Part shown: positions 10,472 through 18,642 of the stretch, piece after piece | How the letters are laid out: every line of letters begins with the position of its first letter | Position numbering within the stretch: the first letter of the stretch is position 1 | Origin: a virus | IMG/VR virus record: IMGVR_UViG_3300030380_000936 | Location: 1-30,843 of that record | Length of the DNA: 30,843 nt | Strand: one strand, 5' to 3' | The notes under the pieces: generated by a model | Database searches by the model: none | What the model was told of the DNA's origin: nothing | What the model saw: the letters and a program-made list of their open reading frames with translations, nothing else | Made by a program: the position numbers and the translations under genes

Positions 10472-11058
10472 TAGCTGCGCCTATTCGTAATAAACCTCGA
10501 TGTTGTAACTTTTCTCGTTGTTTGTTGTTGTGAATCTGTAGATCTGGCCTTTGCTAAAAGTCTTGTATACTGATTTTCCATCAGACCTGCTAAAGATGGA
10601 TCTCTTATTAAAGCAGTAGCAAAGACAACAGCCATTGCGTATTCTACACATACAGAAAAATAAGAAGGCCAATCAACCTCATTAGCTCTATAAGTAAAGT
10701 CTACTACTAACTCATCTGTTGGAGCAGCATCACAGAATATCTTATTTCCATAAATATTATACTCTATTTGTAAATCTCTTACAGTTACAGCGTGAACAAA
10801 TAGATAGTCAGGAAGTTGATATGCCGCTTCAAACCTTCCAGTAGGAGCGTCAGTTAATCTATTTAATACAGCTTGGTTAGCTGAAAATCTCCATCTAGTA
10901 GATGTAAGATTTGTTCTTGCAATATCTTCATACATATTACCTGCAATTAATGCTTCAGTAGTGTCATCATCAAAAGAAGTAATAGGCTCTGCACCAACTA
11001 AGATGAGAGCACGACTGCATATGTCAATTGCACTATTTGCCGGTGAACTAATTGCCAT
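10471..11058 (-). CDS. Tail tubular protein A (T7 gp11-like, head-tail adaptor)
   Basis: This 195-residue protein matches the T7 gp11 type. It has an N-terminal I-C-S-R-A-L-I-L-V-G helix followed by a D-D-D-T-T-E-A segment, then a L-x-x-x-R-W-R-F-S-like helix, a Q-L-P-D-Y-L motif and a C-terminal helical region with V-x-F-A-T-A-L. It forms the dodecameric ring between portal and nozzle. AGGA precedes the ATG by 6 bases. A strong hairpin lies between this gene and the decoration-like gene upstream. Confidence 0.9.
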   Translation of the reverse strand: MAISSPANSAIDICSRALILVGAEPITSFDDDTTEALIAGNMYEDIARTNLTSTRWRFSANQAVLNRLTDAPTGRFEAAYQLPDYLFVHAVTVRDLQIEYNIYGNKIFCDAAPTDELVVDFTYRANEVDWPSYFSVCVEYAMAVVFATALIRDPSLAGLMENQYTRLLAKARSTDSQQQTTRKVTTSRFITNRRS

Positions 11059-11076
11059 AATATATCCTAAGTAAAG

Positions 11077-11094
11077 TGGGGGCCGAAGCCCCCA
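11077..11094 (-). terminator. Strong stem-loop between capsid/decoration genes and the tail genes
   Basis: A 7-bp perfect stem (TGGGGGC and GCCCCCA) closes a tetraloop that reads TTCG on the transcribed minus strand. It is followed by CTTTACTT rather than a pure T run, so it is probably a partial terminator or mRNA-stabilising hairpin. It would lower tail-gene expression relative to the capsid genes just upstream, a common arrangement in podoviruses. Confidence 0.6.
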
Positions 11095-11099
11095 ACTAT

Positions 11100-11363
11100 T
11101 TAGTCACCATCGGTTTCAGCAACAGCAGTACCATCAGATACATCTACAACTGTTCCAGTATTAGAAAGAACAGTACAGAAGTTAGTTGTTGGAACGTTTG
11201 TATCGCAAACAATAACCAAGTCACGAACAGAAAGCATATTAGCTGCACTGTTAAAATAACCCGATGTGTTTACAGTAGCGATAGCATCTGCAGATGTATA
11301 CATCCACAAGCTACCATTTGAGTCGCCACCGATACGAGCAAGACCACTTGCACTATAAGCCAT
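11100..11363 (-). CDS. Small putative head decoration or structural protein
   Basis: This encodes 87 residues beginning with M-A-Y-S-A-S-G-L, then R-I-G-G-D-S-N and a beta-rich T/V/D-rich body. It immediately follows the major capsid gene (14-base gap, GGAGG ribosome site). I recognise the sequence style from short proteins found after the capsid gene in environmental podoviruses, but I know no proven function. Decoration or head-stabilising protein is a positional guess. It is probably made in high amounts, because it lies before the strong hairpin. Confidence 0.6.
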   Translation of the reverse strand: MAYSASGLARIGGDSNGSLWMYTSADAIATVNTSGYFNSAANMLSVRDLVIVCDTNVPTTNFCTVLSNTGTVVDVSDGTAVAETDGD

Positions 11364-11377
11364 TTTAGATCCTCCTC

Positions 11378-12187
11378 TTAATTATTGTCTAGGACTTCGT
11401 AGATACCGTTATCGTCGATAGCTACTGATCCCATTGACATCATTGATGTTGCTAAGTGAGATACTTTCTCAGCAACATAGTTTACTTCAGTTTGAACATC
11501 AGAGTTCACACCAAGACCTATAGCAGTCGTATGGTAAGCAAAGTTCTTGCCTCCTGCTACAGCAGACGTTGAGAAGATCTTGAAGCCCAAAAACTCCTTC
11601 ATTGTCATGCCACCTGCGAACGGCAAGTTTTGAGGCCCAACAAAATCTGAAGATGCAAATTCATTGATTGAAAACAAATCAGCATAACCAGCAGGAGACA
11701 TCGCAAGATAACGCTGCCCATCTTCTGGAACACTTGCAGTACCCATTGTTTCAAACAATGTAAGCAAGTCTGCTTTTACAAGCGCACCGCCTGTGTCTGC
11801 AATCTGAGTTGAATTAGCACCTGCATCTAATGCAGCAATGATAAGTTCATCTGTTTTTCTACCAAGAGCAGCAGCAGCAGATTGAGTTACAGCTTGTCGC
11901 TCGTTGATATTTGTTTTCAACTCATCAAGCTTGTCAATGTATTCAGCAGCGTAGAAGTCGCTCATTGATACTTCGACATTGGTATGTGCAAGTTCCATTG
12001 GAGTTACATTACCATTGCGAGATTTTGTTGATGCTGATCCAGTGCCTATTTTCTGGAATCGTGCAGTTGAACCTGATACATTTGTAGAGCGAACAGTATT
12101 CCGTAGCTTAGAACCCATACGCTGATACGCCATGTGAACTTCAGTTTCAAACTGCTTTATAAAGGCTTGGTCTATTGTATTAGCCAT
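11378..12187 (-). CDS. Major capsid protein
   Basis: This encodes 269 residues. The N-terminal region has an I-K-Q-F-E-T-E-V helix, then R-x-T-V-R and a F-Q-K-I-G segment, followed by an E-Y-I-D-K-L-D-E helix. That pattern is typical of the small HK97-fold coat proteins found beside T7-type scaffold and portal genes. It lies right after the scaffold and gp13-like genes and before the tail genes. The ribosome site is AAGGAC. I cannot assign the exact Pfam family without a search, but the coat role is well supported by order and sequence style. Confidence 0.88.
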   Translation of the reverse strand: MANTIDQAFIKQFETEVHMAYQRMGSKLRNTVRSTNVSGSTARFQKIGTGSASTKSRNGNVTPMELAHTNVEVSMSDFYAAEYIDKLDELKTNINERQAVTQSAAAALGRKTDELIIAALDAGANSTQIADTGGALVKADLLTLFETMGTASVPEDGQRYLAMSPAGYADLFSINEFASSDFVGPQNLPFAGGMTMKEFLGFKIFSTSAVAGGKNFAYHTTAIGLGVNSDVQTEVNYVAEKVSHLATSMMSMGSVAIDDNGIYEVLDNN

Positions 12188-12265
12188 TTTACAGTCCTTA
12201 ATTGAGTTTCCGATTGCTACGAGTATCCACGTTTACACATCAATTCGGGTATCCATAAGGGCCGA
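12188..12265 (-). promoter_or_regulatory. Leader of the major capsid gene with a direct repeat
   Basis: This 78-base spacer precedes the capsid gene. On the minus strand it holds two copies of a GGATACyCG word, 26 bases apart (plus-strand CGGGTATCC at 12246-12254 and CGAGTATCC at 12220-12228), and then the AAGGAC ribosome site. It is longer than most junctions in this operon, so extra control of capsid expression is plausible. No clear sigma70 promoter was seen. Confidence 0.35.
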
Positions 12266-12802
12266 TCAGTGCACTACGGGTCGTAATAATTTATTATAAA
12301 CATCATCTTGCTCAGAATTGCAACGCACAAATTCAACAAATCTATTATCATTGCTCATTTCAATAGGCTCAAATCCAAGCCAACATGCCCAGTTTAGCAT
12401 ATGTTCGTTCTTAGAAAGGATAGTCATAGTAATAATTGGGTGTAGTTTATCAAACATATTTAACAAAGCTTTAGACATCTTAGCGGTTAAAATAACATTA
12501 TGCTCTAAGCTATTTGCAAATATAGTAAACATTTGCGGAGACTCTTCTAAGAAAGAAAGTCCTCCTACAAAAACTATATTACCATATTTATTCCTACAAA
12601 CGTAAGATTCTGTATCATTAAATATTTCAGAAAGAGCTTGATTTACAGAATGATAACCAAAATCTTTGATCTCTAGTTTGTTAGAAGAGTGCATAATATG
12701 TTCAAACTCTTCTACATGATAATCTAGCATTGGGGTAAGGTAAGCCCTACCCCTTTTAATTATTTGCTTTTCACTATCTATAGAGTTTTTGGAAACCATC
12801 AT
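12266..12802 (-). CDS. GNAT-like / T7 gp13-like protein
   Basis: This encodes 178 residues. The middle holds N-I-V-F-V-G-G-L (beta strand and turn) and the C-terminus holds a N-W-A-C-W-L-G-F-E-P-I motif. These resemble the last strands of GNAT acetyltransferases and of the T7 gp13 family. T7 gp13 is needed for particle assembly, and catalysis has not been shown for this type. It overlaps the scaffold gene by 29 bases and lies upstream of the capsid gene. The ribosome site is weak, and two tandem ATGs (12802 and 12799) are possible starts. Confidence 0.65.
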   Translation of the reverse strand: MMVSKNSIDSEKQIIKRGRAYLTPMLDYHVEEFEHIMHSSNKLEIKDFGYHSVNQALSEIFNDTESYVCRNKYGNIVFVGGLSFLEESPQMFTIFANSLEHNVILTAKMSKALLNMFDKLHPIITMTILSKNEHMLNWACWLGFEPIEMSNDNRFVEFVRCNSEQDDVYNKLLRPVVH

Positions 12803-13514
12803 TTACTTCTTGTATGAAATCATTGTTTCTTCGAGCAGGATGCCAGTACCTTTCATCTTGCATCATTTCCCTTAAACCCTGTTCTGTGATCTTTCCAGAT
12901 GGAGTACTGTCACTGCCCATAGATGGAGACTGAAGTTTTTCCATAACAAACTCAAGAGCCATAAGTCCTTCAGCAGTTTCGGTTAGCCTCTCAATAGAAT
13001 CCATATGTTCTTCTGGAAAAAACTGTTTAGAAAATAAAGCAGCAGCTTCTATCCTAGCATTGGCGTTATCACCAAGCTTTTCTATTTCAGCTTCAGTATC
13101 TACCATTTCCCCCTGAGTTGCTTGCATTACTTTCTCAATGCCTTGTTCAAACTCAGACTGACTAAAGCCATAAGTAAATGCGTGATCTGCCCACCACTTA
13201 AGAACTTCGCTGTCAATAGCACTTTCTTCATCTATATAATCAGGAAGTAAATAATCTCCTGCGCTATCTGGTCTATCCTTAAAGCTTTCTGCTTCTATTT
13301 CTTTTAAGACCTCAGAGCGAATATCCTCGTCTTTAGTGCCTAACTTGGACTCAAGCTCCTTGTAAGCCTTTGCTAAGTCCTCACCAGACTTATATTTTTC
13401 TGGCAACCATTCTGGTCTATCATCTGTTTTAGCTTCCACATCTTCTGCTACTACAAAATCTCTTTGCTCTTGAGGTGGTGTTGTTGGTTCTGTTTCTTGA
13501 ACTTCTTCATTCAT
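12774..13514 (-). CDS. Capsid assembly scaffolding protein
   Basis: This 246-residue, very acidic protein has a disordered N-terminus (E/T/P-rich) and a R-P-E-W-L-P-E-K-Y-K motif near residue 33, followed by L-A-K-A-Y-K-E-L-E. That motif is a hallmark of T7 gp9-type scaffolds. It should build the procapsid interior and leave before or during packaging. A short C-terminal helical tail ending in Y-R is consistent with coat binding. It lies between portal and capsid genes and overlaps the Bbp19-like gene by 8 bases. Confidence 0.88.
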   Translation of the reverse strand: MNEEVQETEPTTPPQEQRDFVVAEDVEAKTDDRPEWLPEKYKSGEDLAKAYKELESKLGTKDEDIRSEVLKEIEAESFKDRPDSAGDYLLPDYIDEESAIDSEVLKWWADHAFTYGFSQSEFEQGIEKVMQATQGEMVDTEAEIEKLGDNANARIEAAALFSKQFFPEEHMDSIERLTETAEGLMALEFVMEKLQSPSMGSDSTPSGKITEQGLREMMQDERYWHPARRNNDFIQEVNDGFQKLYR

Positions 13515-13770
13515 TATTCTTTACCTTATGTGATCTTTGGACATGACGTTCTATTAAGCCAACTAAATAACGCTGACCCTCTAAGTGACGCAACTCATCA
13601 GTAGAAATATTAGGACCACTAACCATTTCTATAGTTACACTACGCAAGTATTTAAGAATTTCTTGACCAGTAGGTTCGGAAAACAAAGAGCCAAAGTTAA
13701 GGCTTATTCTATCTTCTTCTGCTTTCTTTCTTGCTATTCCGTCTAAACCAATGTGACTATTCTGCGGCAA
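13507..13770 (-). CDS. Bbp19-like small protein between portal and scaffold
   Basis: This encodes 87 residues with a TTG start at 13770 backed by AGGA 7 bases upstream; I see no in-frame ATG. The E-I-L-K-Y-L-R-S-V-T motif and the L-R-H-L-E-G-Q-R-Y-L-V-G segment match what I recall of the Bbp19-like family found next to podovirus portal genes. It overlaps the portal stop by 14 bases. A structural or packaging role is likely but unproven. Confidence 0.7.
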   Translation of the reverse strand: MPQNSHIGLDGIARKKAEEDRISLNFGSLFSEPTGQEILKYLRSVTIEMVSGPNISTDELRHLEGQRYLVGLIERHVQRSHKVKNNE

Positions 13771-15301
13771 TAGGTGGTCCTGCTAATTGTTGCTGTTGCT
13801 GCATCTGTTGCATTTGCTGCATCATTGCAACTATCTCTCTACGCTCATCTGCGTCACGAATCAACCCATCAGGTACACCAAACTTTTTAGCTAGGTGAAT
13901 AGCAGTCTCTTCTGAGTTAATTAATACGTTAGTTGTATCAGGGCCAAAGTAAGCATTAACAAGCTCTAGAAATCTAGAAACGGAAGTAATGTCTTGATTA
14001 GATTGAGCTTGCGCTAAAGGTGAAGACGATCTTATTTTTACTTCTCGACCATTAACAGTAGGCATTTCTATACGGCCCTGTTTCTTAAGAATATAAATTA
14101 CTCTTTGCAAAACAGGCTGCACTAACTCAGCTTGCAGTCTACCAAATGCTGATCCTATCCTGCGTGACAAATCTGCCATACGTTCAGCAACTTCTGTAGC
14201 AGATGCAGGAGTTCTGTCTGGATTTCCTAGCATATCATTGTATAATGCGCGTTTTATATTCAAGCGCATATCGCTTAGAACTATATCAGCAACATCAAAT
14301 CTTCCTGCCGATTGGATTGGCTGCAATCCACCAGATTGAGGTGACTTTGGTATTATCGTGCCAGGGACTAAATTGATAGTATCTGGGTTAATAATGCCAT
14401 CATCATCCATTTGGTAAATGCCAGAGATAGCCATCTGTGCATTTTCTAATATTAACTGAATAGTAAGATTAGTAGTCTTGATAGCAGATAGAGCATTAAT
14501 CAATGGACCTCTGCCGTACACTTCTCCTGCACACTTAGACCATCTGAAACAAACATAAGGATTAGAACCTACGCCTTTAAACTTCTGCTCTTTAATATAA
14601 GTTTTAGTAGACATATCTATTACATAAAGGAGATAAGCTTCTTCATTTCGTTTGCTATAATCTTTGCAAAGAACTTCTAGCAAAGTACACTTACCCTCTG
14701 GATCTCTTTGCACTCTTTGCTGAACTTTAGGATCAAGCTTTGCATCAGGATACAAGATTACTATCTCAGAGTTCCTGATACCTTTTCTTTCTCTAAATAC
14801 ATGATCTATCTTATCATCAGGCCCAGTATCTAAAACAACATGAGGTAATGGTATCGCTGAAAATGTAACAGGATTTATTGCATCACCCTCATCTACACAC
14901 AGTACACCAGTACCTACTGCTAGATCCATGAACGCTTCATGTACTTCCTGAGAGAAGTTTGAGTTCTGTAGTATTTCAAATACATACTCAGTAATCTCAT
15001 CGAGATCATTATCTACAAAGTCACGTTCTTCTTTTGGTATTTCAGATCCTGCGATTAAATCTGCCCAACGTGCAAAGTTTGGAACTAATCCCGATTGTAG
15101 CCTCGAAGCAAACTCTTGAACGCCAACCACCGCTGTTTCGTCAAAGATCTTATCATCTCTACGCTGACCTGCAGTTTCATAATAAAAAGACTCACGCTGC
15201 GGTAGAGCATACTCATAACATTCCTCAAAGAGGTCAACAAAGTTTTGCCTATGTGCTTTAGCTTTTTCATATCGTTCTAACTTCTGTTTTGGATCTTGCA
15301 T
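13757..15301 (-). CDS. Portal protein (head-tail connector)
   Basis: This encodes 514 residues of the T7 gp8-type portal family. It has an opening helical region with Y-A-L-P-Q-R, then F-A-S-R-L-Q-S-G-L-V-P, R-W, and later a P-A-S-A-T-E-V-A-E-R motif. The C-terminus ends in a Gln- and Met-rich tail (residues about 490-507) and then a P-P-I-A-A-E end. The portal forms the dodecameric DNA gate and the packaging-motor dock. The length agrees with gp8 (536). The ATG at 15301 overlaps the stop of the preceding gene. Confidence 0.92.
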   Translation of the reverse strand: MQDPKQKLERYEKAKAHRQNFVDLFEECYEYALPQRESFYYETAGQRRDDKIFDETAVVGVQEFASRLQSGLVPNFARWADLIAGSEIPKEERDFVDNDLDEITEYVFEILQNSNFSQEVHEAFMDLAVGTGVLCVDEGDAINPVTFSAIPLPHVVLDTGPDDKIDHVFRERKGIRNSEIVILYPDAKLDPKVQQRVQRDPEGKCTLLEVLCKDYSKRNEEAYLLYVIDMSTKTYIKEQKFKGVGSNPYVCFRWSKCAGEVYGRGPLINALSAIKTTNLTIQLILENAQMAISGIYQMDDDGIINPDTINLVPGTIIPKSPQSGGLQPIQSAGRFDVADIVLSDMRLNIKRALYNDMLGNPDRTPASATEVAERMADLSRRIGSAFGRLQAELVQPVLQRVIYILKKQGRIEMPTVNGREVKIRSSSPLAQAQSNQDITSVSRFLELVNAYFGPDTTNVLINSEETAIHLAKKFGVPDGLIRDADERREIVAMMQQMQQMQQQQQLAGPPIAAE

Positions 15302-15984
15302 TATAAAAACCTACTGTAGTATCCGATTCCACCAGTAGAACCAGTAATTAAAGACCTTCTACCTGCACCGCCTCTACGACCTGTACCTGCTTGTCTGCTT
15401 TGAATATTAAGTTCTCTTTCAGATCCAGACAAGACTCTTCTTCCAGATCCAACTTCTCTATCTCTTTCTACTCTCCTTCTTAGCAAAGACTGTTTTGCCC
15501 TAGCTCTTTTTATTCTTTGCCGCCTTAACTCATCTTGAGCTAAAAGCTCTTGAGCCTTCATAGCTTCGTCGGGGTCTTTGGTGTAAATACTTTCTGCCGT
15601 TACAGATGTATCTCCAACATTATCACCTATAACTGTAGTATCTGTATCAGTTGTAGTATCAGTTGTGGTATCAGTTGTAGTGTCTGTAGTAGTATTGGTT
15701 GTAGTATCGGTTGTAGTATCGGTTGTAGTGTCGGTTGTAGTGTCAGTTCTTCTTTTTTTCTTACGTTTCTTACTACGAGCTTGCTGATCGGCTAAAGCTT
15801 TTTTAGATGCAGCACTACGACTTTCTAAGTCACGATAGTATGCTTGGTTTTTAGTTTTCAAACCTAGATCCATTTTAAGATCATCTGCGGCAGAGTTCTT
15901 TGGTGCTTGCGAACTAGAGTATTTCCCAGTTGCTATATCTTGTTTGTTGCTTTTTTTCTTAGCTGTAGACTTTGGTGTGCACAT
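15301..15984 (-). CDS. Unknown low-complexity protein with a TDTT repeat tract
   Basis: This 227-residue protein has three parts: a basic, Ser/Lys-rich N-terminus; a tract of about nine T-D-T-T units (residues about 80-117); and an Arg-rich, helical then Gly-rich C-terminus ending in Y-Y-S-R-F-L. The start ATG at 15984 has GGAG 8 bases upstream. It lies between terminase large subunit and portal, so a head or packaging accessory role is likely. I know no family. The repeat tract is built from 12-base units and could vary in length between relatives. Confidence 0.7.
   Translation of the reverse strand: MCTPKSTAKKKSNKQDIATGKYSSSQAPKNSAADDLKMDLGLKTKNQAYYRDLESRSAASKKALADQQARSKKRKKKRRTDTTTDTTTDTTTDTTTNTTTDTTTDTTTDTTTDTDTTVIGDNVGDTSVTAESIYTKDPDEAMKAQELLAQDELRRQRIKRARAKQSLLRRRVERDREVGSGRRVLSGSERELNIQSRQAGTGRRGGAGRRSLITGSTGGIGYYSRFL
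15634..15747 (-). repeat. Tandem 12-base repeats coding for TDTT
   Basis: The plus strand repeats a 12-base unit of the form GTATCAGTTGTA, with variants (GTGTCGGTTGTA, GTATTGGTTGTA). On the minus strand it encodes T-D-T-T units with one T-N-T-T. Multiples of three preserve the frame when units are lost or gained. Confidence 0.85.
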
Positions 15985-16031
15985 AACAAAACTCCTCGTT
16001 ACCTATTGGTAAACACAATTCAAAACAAATT

Positions 16032-17561
16032 TCAACGCACAAGTGACCAAACGCTAGGCTTGTTTGCCACACTTTTAGGTTTCCTATTAAATATATCATA
16101 GTCTTTTCTAGCTTGGACTACCTGAGAAGGTTTCTGATTTGACATCAAAGCTCGCCCTTCTCCTGCACCCAATAACAAATATTGTAACGCATCGTGTATG
16201 TGAGAGTACATATTCTTATCAGGTTTATCTGCGTATCTCTCACCACTTACTTCCATACGTTTGTAAGCATAGCCACCTTCAAAACCCTTAATAAGCTGTT
16301 GGCATCTTCTGTCCATTAAAAACGCAGGTTTACCCTCAACCATCTTGTTAAGTTGCTGCGCCACTGACTCCAAGCGGAGATCCACCGAATTGCTCGGAGC
16401 GGGAAAAGCACGTAGACCTGCACCTCTAAGTATGTGGAAAGGGGTAGATTCGTCCGTCTGCGCCCTAAAATCACCTGCTGGATCACCATATATATAGACA
16501 TCGGAAGCTTGAGAAAACCTAGTAGCAATTTCATTTCTTAGAACCTCTGCAAATCTAACAATGCCCATATCAAAAGCAACAACCTCTGACTGTATCAACC
16601 ATCTGTTTCTAACCTTTTGACCAATAACAGCGGCAGGAGTAAGCCCAAAGTCTATCCCTATATACAAGGGAAGCCCCGAAGCTACTGGTATTTCTTCTTT
16701 AGCAATATGTGTTTCACTAGCAAACATTGGATATACTGGCTTTCCGTCTTGTATCGTACCTAGTTTATTCATAACATAGACGTCAATCCAAGACTTTGTT
16801 TTACCTTGTACTAAGTTTTCATAATAATTACCAAGCATGTTCTTTTTATTTTCTGCGTAATCACTTGCTTTGTAATTTTCTACCTCACCATCTTCATTAT
16901 ATATTTCTTTCATACCAGATGGCTGTGTAAAAAACTGCCAGTTGTCAGGCTTGACTAACATCTTAGCTTGTTCTCTAGGAATATGATCTGGCACTGGCAC
17001 TTCACCAGACATGATAGGCCACCAATGATCTTCTTCTGGTGCGTTTGTATCTGCAATAACTCCTGTCCAACTTGGTCCACCGTCTCTCATCGAAGGAAAA
17101 CGACCAACCCTCATAGTACAAGCGTCAATAATGCTCTTAGGTATCTCCCTTGCCTCGTTAATCCAGATGCCTGTTAGTTCGAGGGACAGTAGTTTTTTAA
17201 CATCTTCTGGACGATCAAGAGCAAGGAAGATTACCTCAAGGTCTATGTCACCTTTCTTTATGTGATGTGTATAAGGCACAGACCAAGTAAACTTACCCCA
17301 TTCATTCTCAGGAAACCAATCAAGCCAAGTCTTAATAGTAGTTGTTCTAAGTTGTGGGTTTGTATTTCTTATGATTGCCCACCGACTTTTCCTAACACCG
17401 TCAGGACTTTTCTCTTGAGCAAGCGATCTTCTGAATACTTCAATGCAGCAGCCAACAGACTTGCCAGATCCTACTGGTCCTCTTATGCCGCGAAAGAAAG
17501 TGTTGTCTTTCATAAACTTCTTTAAGACTTCACCATCAGGTTTGTATTTAAAGTTTATCAA
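16032..17561 (-). CDS. Terminase large subunit
   Basis: This 509-residue protein is the packaging motor and nuclease. The Walker A motif is GPVGSGKS at residues 28-35, and the Walker B region is G-I-W-I-N-E-A-R-E at about 131-139, followed by a T-N-A-P coupling segment near 172. The RNase H-like nuclease has G-I-D-F-G (302-306), Y-G-D-P-A-G (358-363) and H-D-A-L (456-459), giving three acidic residues. The start is TTG at 17561, sharing a TTGA overlap with the upstream stop and preceded by AAGGG. The residues before Walker A look conserved, which supports this start over the internal ATG at residue 17. Confidence 0.93.
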   Translation of the reverse strand: MINFKYKPDGEVLKKFMKDNTFFRGIRGPVGSGKSVGCCIEVFRRSLAQEKSPDGVRKSRWAIIRNTNPQLRTTTIKTWLDWFPENEWGKFTWSVPYTHHIKKGDIDLEVIFLALDRPEDVKKLLSLELTGIWINEAREIPKSIIDACTMRVGRFPSMRDGGPSWTGVIADTNAPEEDHWWPIMSGEVPVPDHIPREQAKMLVKPDNWQFFTQPSGMKEIYNEDGEVENYKASDYAENKKNMLGNYYENLVQGKTKSWIDVYVMNKLGTIQDGKPVYPMFASETHIAKEEIPVASGLPLYIGIDFGLTPAAVIGQKVRNRWLIQSEVVAFDMGIVRFAEVLRNEIATRFSQASDVYIYGDPAGDFRAQTDESTPFHILRGAGLRAFPAPSNSVDLRLESVAQQLNKMVEGKPAFLMDRRCQQLIKGFEGGYAYKRMEVSGERYADKPDKNMYSHIHDALQYLLLGAGEGRALMSNQKPSQVVQARKDYDIFNRKPKSVANKPSVWSLVR

Positions 17562-17749
17562 CGCAATCCCTTATCTACGCCAAACTTAATCATCTTCTCT
17601 ACAATCTCTGGACCAATGCTTTCTATTAACTTATCGCACTGGTCATTCGTTGCTAATCCTTTTGCATCAACATGTGCTAGATGTACTTTGCGAACTATGC
17701 CTCTAAGTAAATCTAAATCTTGTTGGGATATAGTAGTTATAAAACTCAT
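17558..17749 (-). CDS. Small helical protein upstream of terminase
   Basis: This encodes 63 residues, mostly helical, with a D-L-D-L-L-R-G-I segment and an I-V-E-K-M-I-K-F-G end. It is coupled by ATGA/TTGA overlaps to the genes on both sides, which supports it being expressed. I do not recognise the family. The position just before the large terminase suggests a packaging accessory. Confidence 0.6.
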   Translation of the reverse strand: MSFITTISQQDLDLLRGIVRKVHLAHVDAKGLATNDQCDKLIESIGPEIVEKMIKFGVDKGLR

Positions 17750-18165
17750 TTGAATATATTAAACTTCTCTATTGGTATTTCAGCTACAGCTTCAATGTCG
17801 GCAGGATCTCCCCTATCCGTTCTGCCGCCTATTGTTATTTTATACATCTCAGTCAAAGATGCCCACCCGATACAATCTTTCCATCCGACTAAGAATATAC
17901 ACGGTAAGCCAGTGGCAAGACGCATAGAAAAGGCAGCTTGCACTTTGTTAGCCGATACAAAACAGGTAGGATAAGTACCCTTTATATGTGTCCTTGTTCT
18001 GATTTCTACAAAAGCTTTTACGTCCTTTCCCTTTATTATCAGGTAGTCAAACTGATTGTACTTATCTTGTTTACGCATGGCGCAATCCCACTTACGCGCT
18101 GCATATCTAGCAATGTTTTCTTCTCTACTTAGGTCAGCTTCAGTTTCGTATGTAGGTCTAACCAT
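17746..18165 (-). CDS. Unknown protein, possible degenerate PD-(D/E)XK-like fold
   Basis: This 139-residue protein has E-E-N-I-A-R-Y-A-A near the start, F-D-Y-L-I-I at 39-44, F-V-E-I-R at 52-56 and then F-V-S-A-N-K and P-C-I-F-L-V-G-W. This order (helix with Glu, strand with Asp, strand with E-x-R) recalls restriction-endonuclease-like folds. The usual E-x-K lysine is Arg here, so activity is uncertain. It overlaps both neighbours (TAATG upstream, ATGA downstream). Fold assignment is inference. Confidence 0.6.
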   Translation of the reverse strand: MVRPTYETEADLSREENIARYAARKWDCAMRKQDKYNQFDYLIIKGKDVKAFVEIRTRTHIKGTYPTCFVSANKVQAAFSMRLATGLPCIFLVGWKDCIGWASLTEMYKITIGGRTDRGDPADIEAVAEIPIEKFNIFK

Positions 18166-18398
18166 TATTTTTTCTTAGACTTACCTTTGCCCTTGGGTTT
18201 TTCATAAGCTTCGTTTATATCAATCGTGGAGGGGTCGTCACCTTTGAGTCTGCCATTGGAGCTTCTGGCTCTCGTTGGTTCTGGCCCTTCCACGAGTCGG
18301 CGTGACTCAGGAGTTCTTGTCTTACCACTATAAGTATTACCTGCTAGAACGTGAGTTTCGCCTTCATACAATTCACCGCTTGTTAAATATAAAGCCAT
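18165..18398 (-). CDS. Small basic protein of unknown function
   Basis: This encodes 77 residues. The first half has M-A-L-Y-L-T-S-G-E-L-Y-E-G and T-H-V-L-A-G-N-T-Y, probably beta structure, and the second half is disordered with a Lys-rich C-terminus. AAGG lies upstream of the ATG. It belongs to the run of small proteins between the two terminase genes. No function is assigned. Confidence 0.6.
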   Translation of the reverse strand: MALYLTSGELYEGETHVLAGNTYSGKTRTPESRRLVEGPEPTRARSSNGRLKGDDPSTIDINEAYEKPKGKGKSKKK

Positions 18399-18402
18399 GT
18401 TA

Positions 18403-18642
18403 TTACCTTGAATAAAAATTCTTTAGAGTTTGTCTTTGTTTTTTCATCTTAGAAAAAGAAACATTGCTTTCACTAGGAGGAGGCCCAACTCTCATATCAC
18501 TTGTACCAAGCTTTTTAGTCATTGCTTTTTTGTATGGAATCCTTTTAGGCTTAGAAGATTTAAAAGGTTCTGCGACTGGATCATTAGGAAATGAGGTTTT
18601 AGAACCACCGCCCCTAATAAATTCTAATAAACTAATACCCAT
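18403..18642 (-). CDS. Small basic protein of unknown function
   Basis: This encodes 79 residues. A short G-I-S-L-L-E-F-I-R start is followed by a long Lys/Ser/Pro-rich, probably disordered region. Its ATG shares one base with the TAA of the 41-residue gene upstream, suggesting coupled translation. Family not recognised. Confidence 0.55.
   Translation of the reverse strand: MGISLLEFIRGGGSKTSFPNDPVAEPFKSSKPKRIPYKKAMTKKLGTSDMRVGPPPSESNVSFSKMKKQRQTLKNFYSR

Noticed and set aside
15301-15984. CRISPR-like array at the 12-base repeats
   Set aside because: The units are contiguous, 12 bases long, in frame, and code for a simple T-D-T-T tract, with no spacers.
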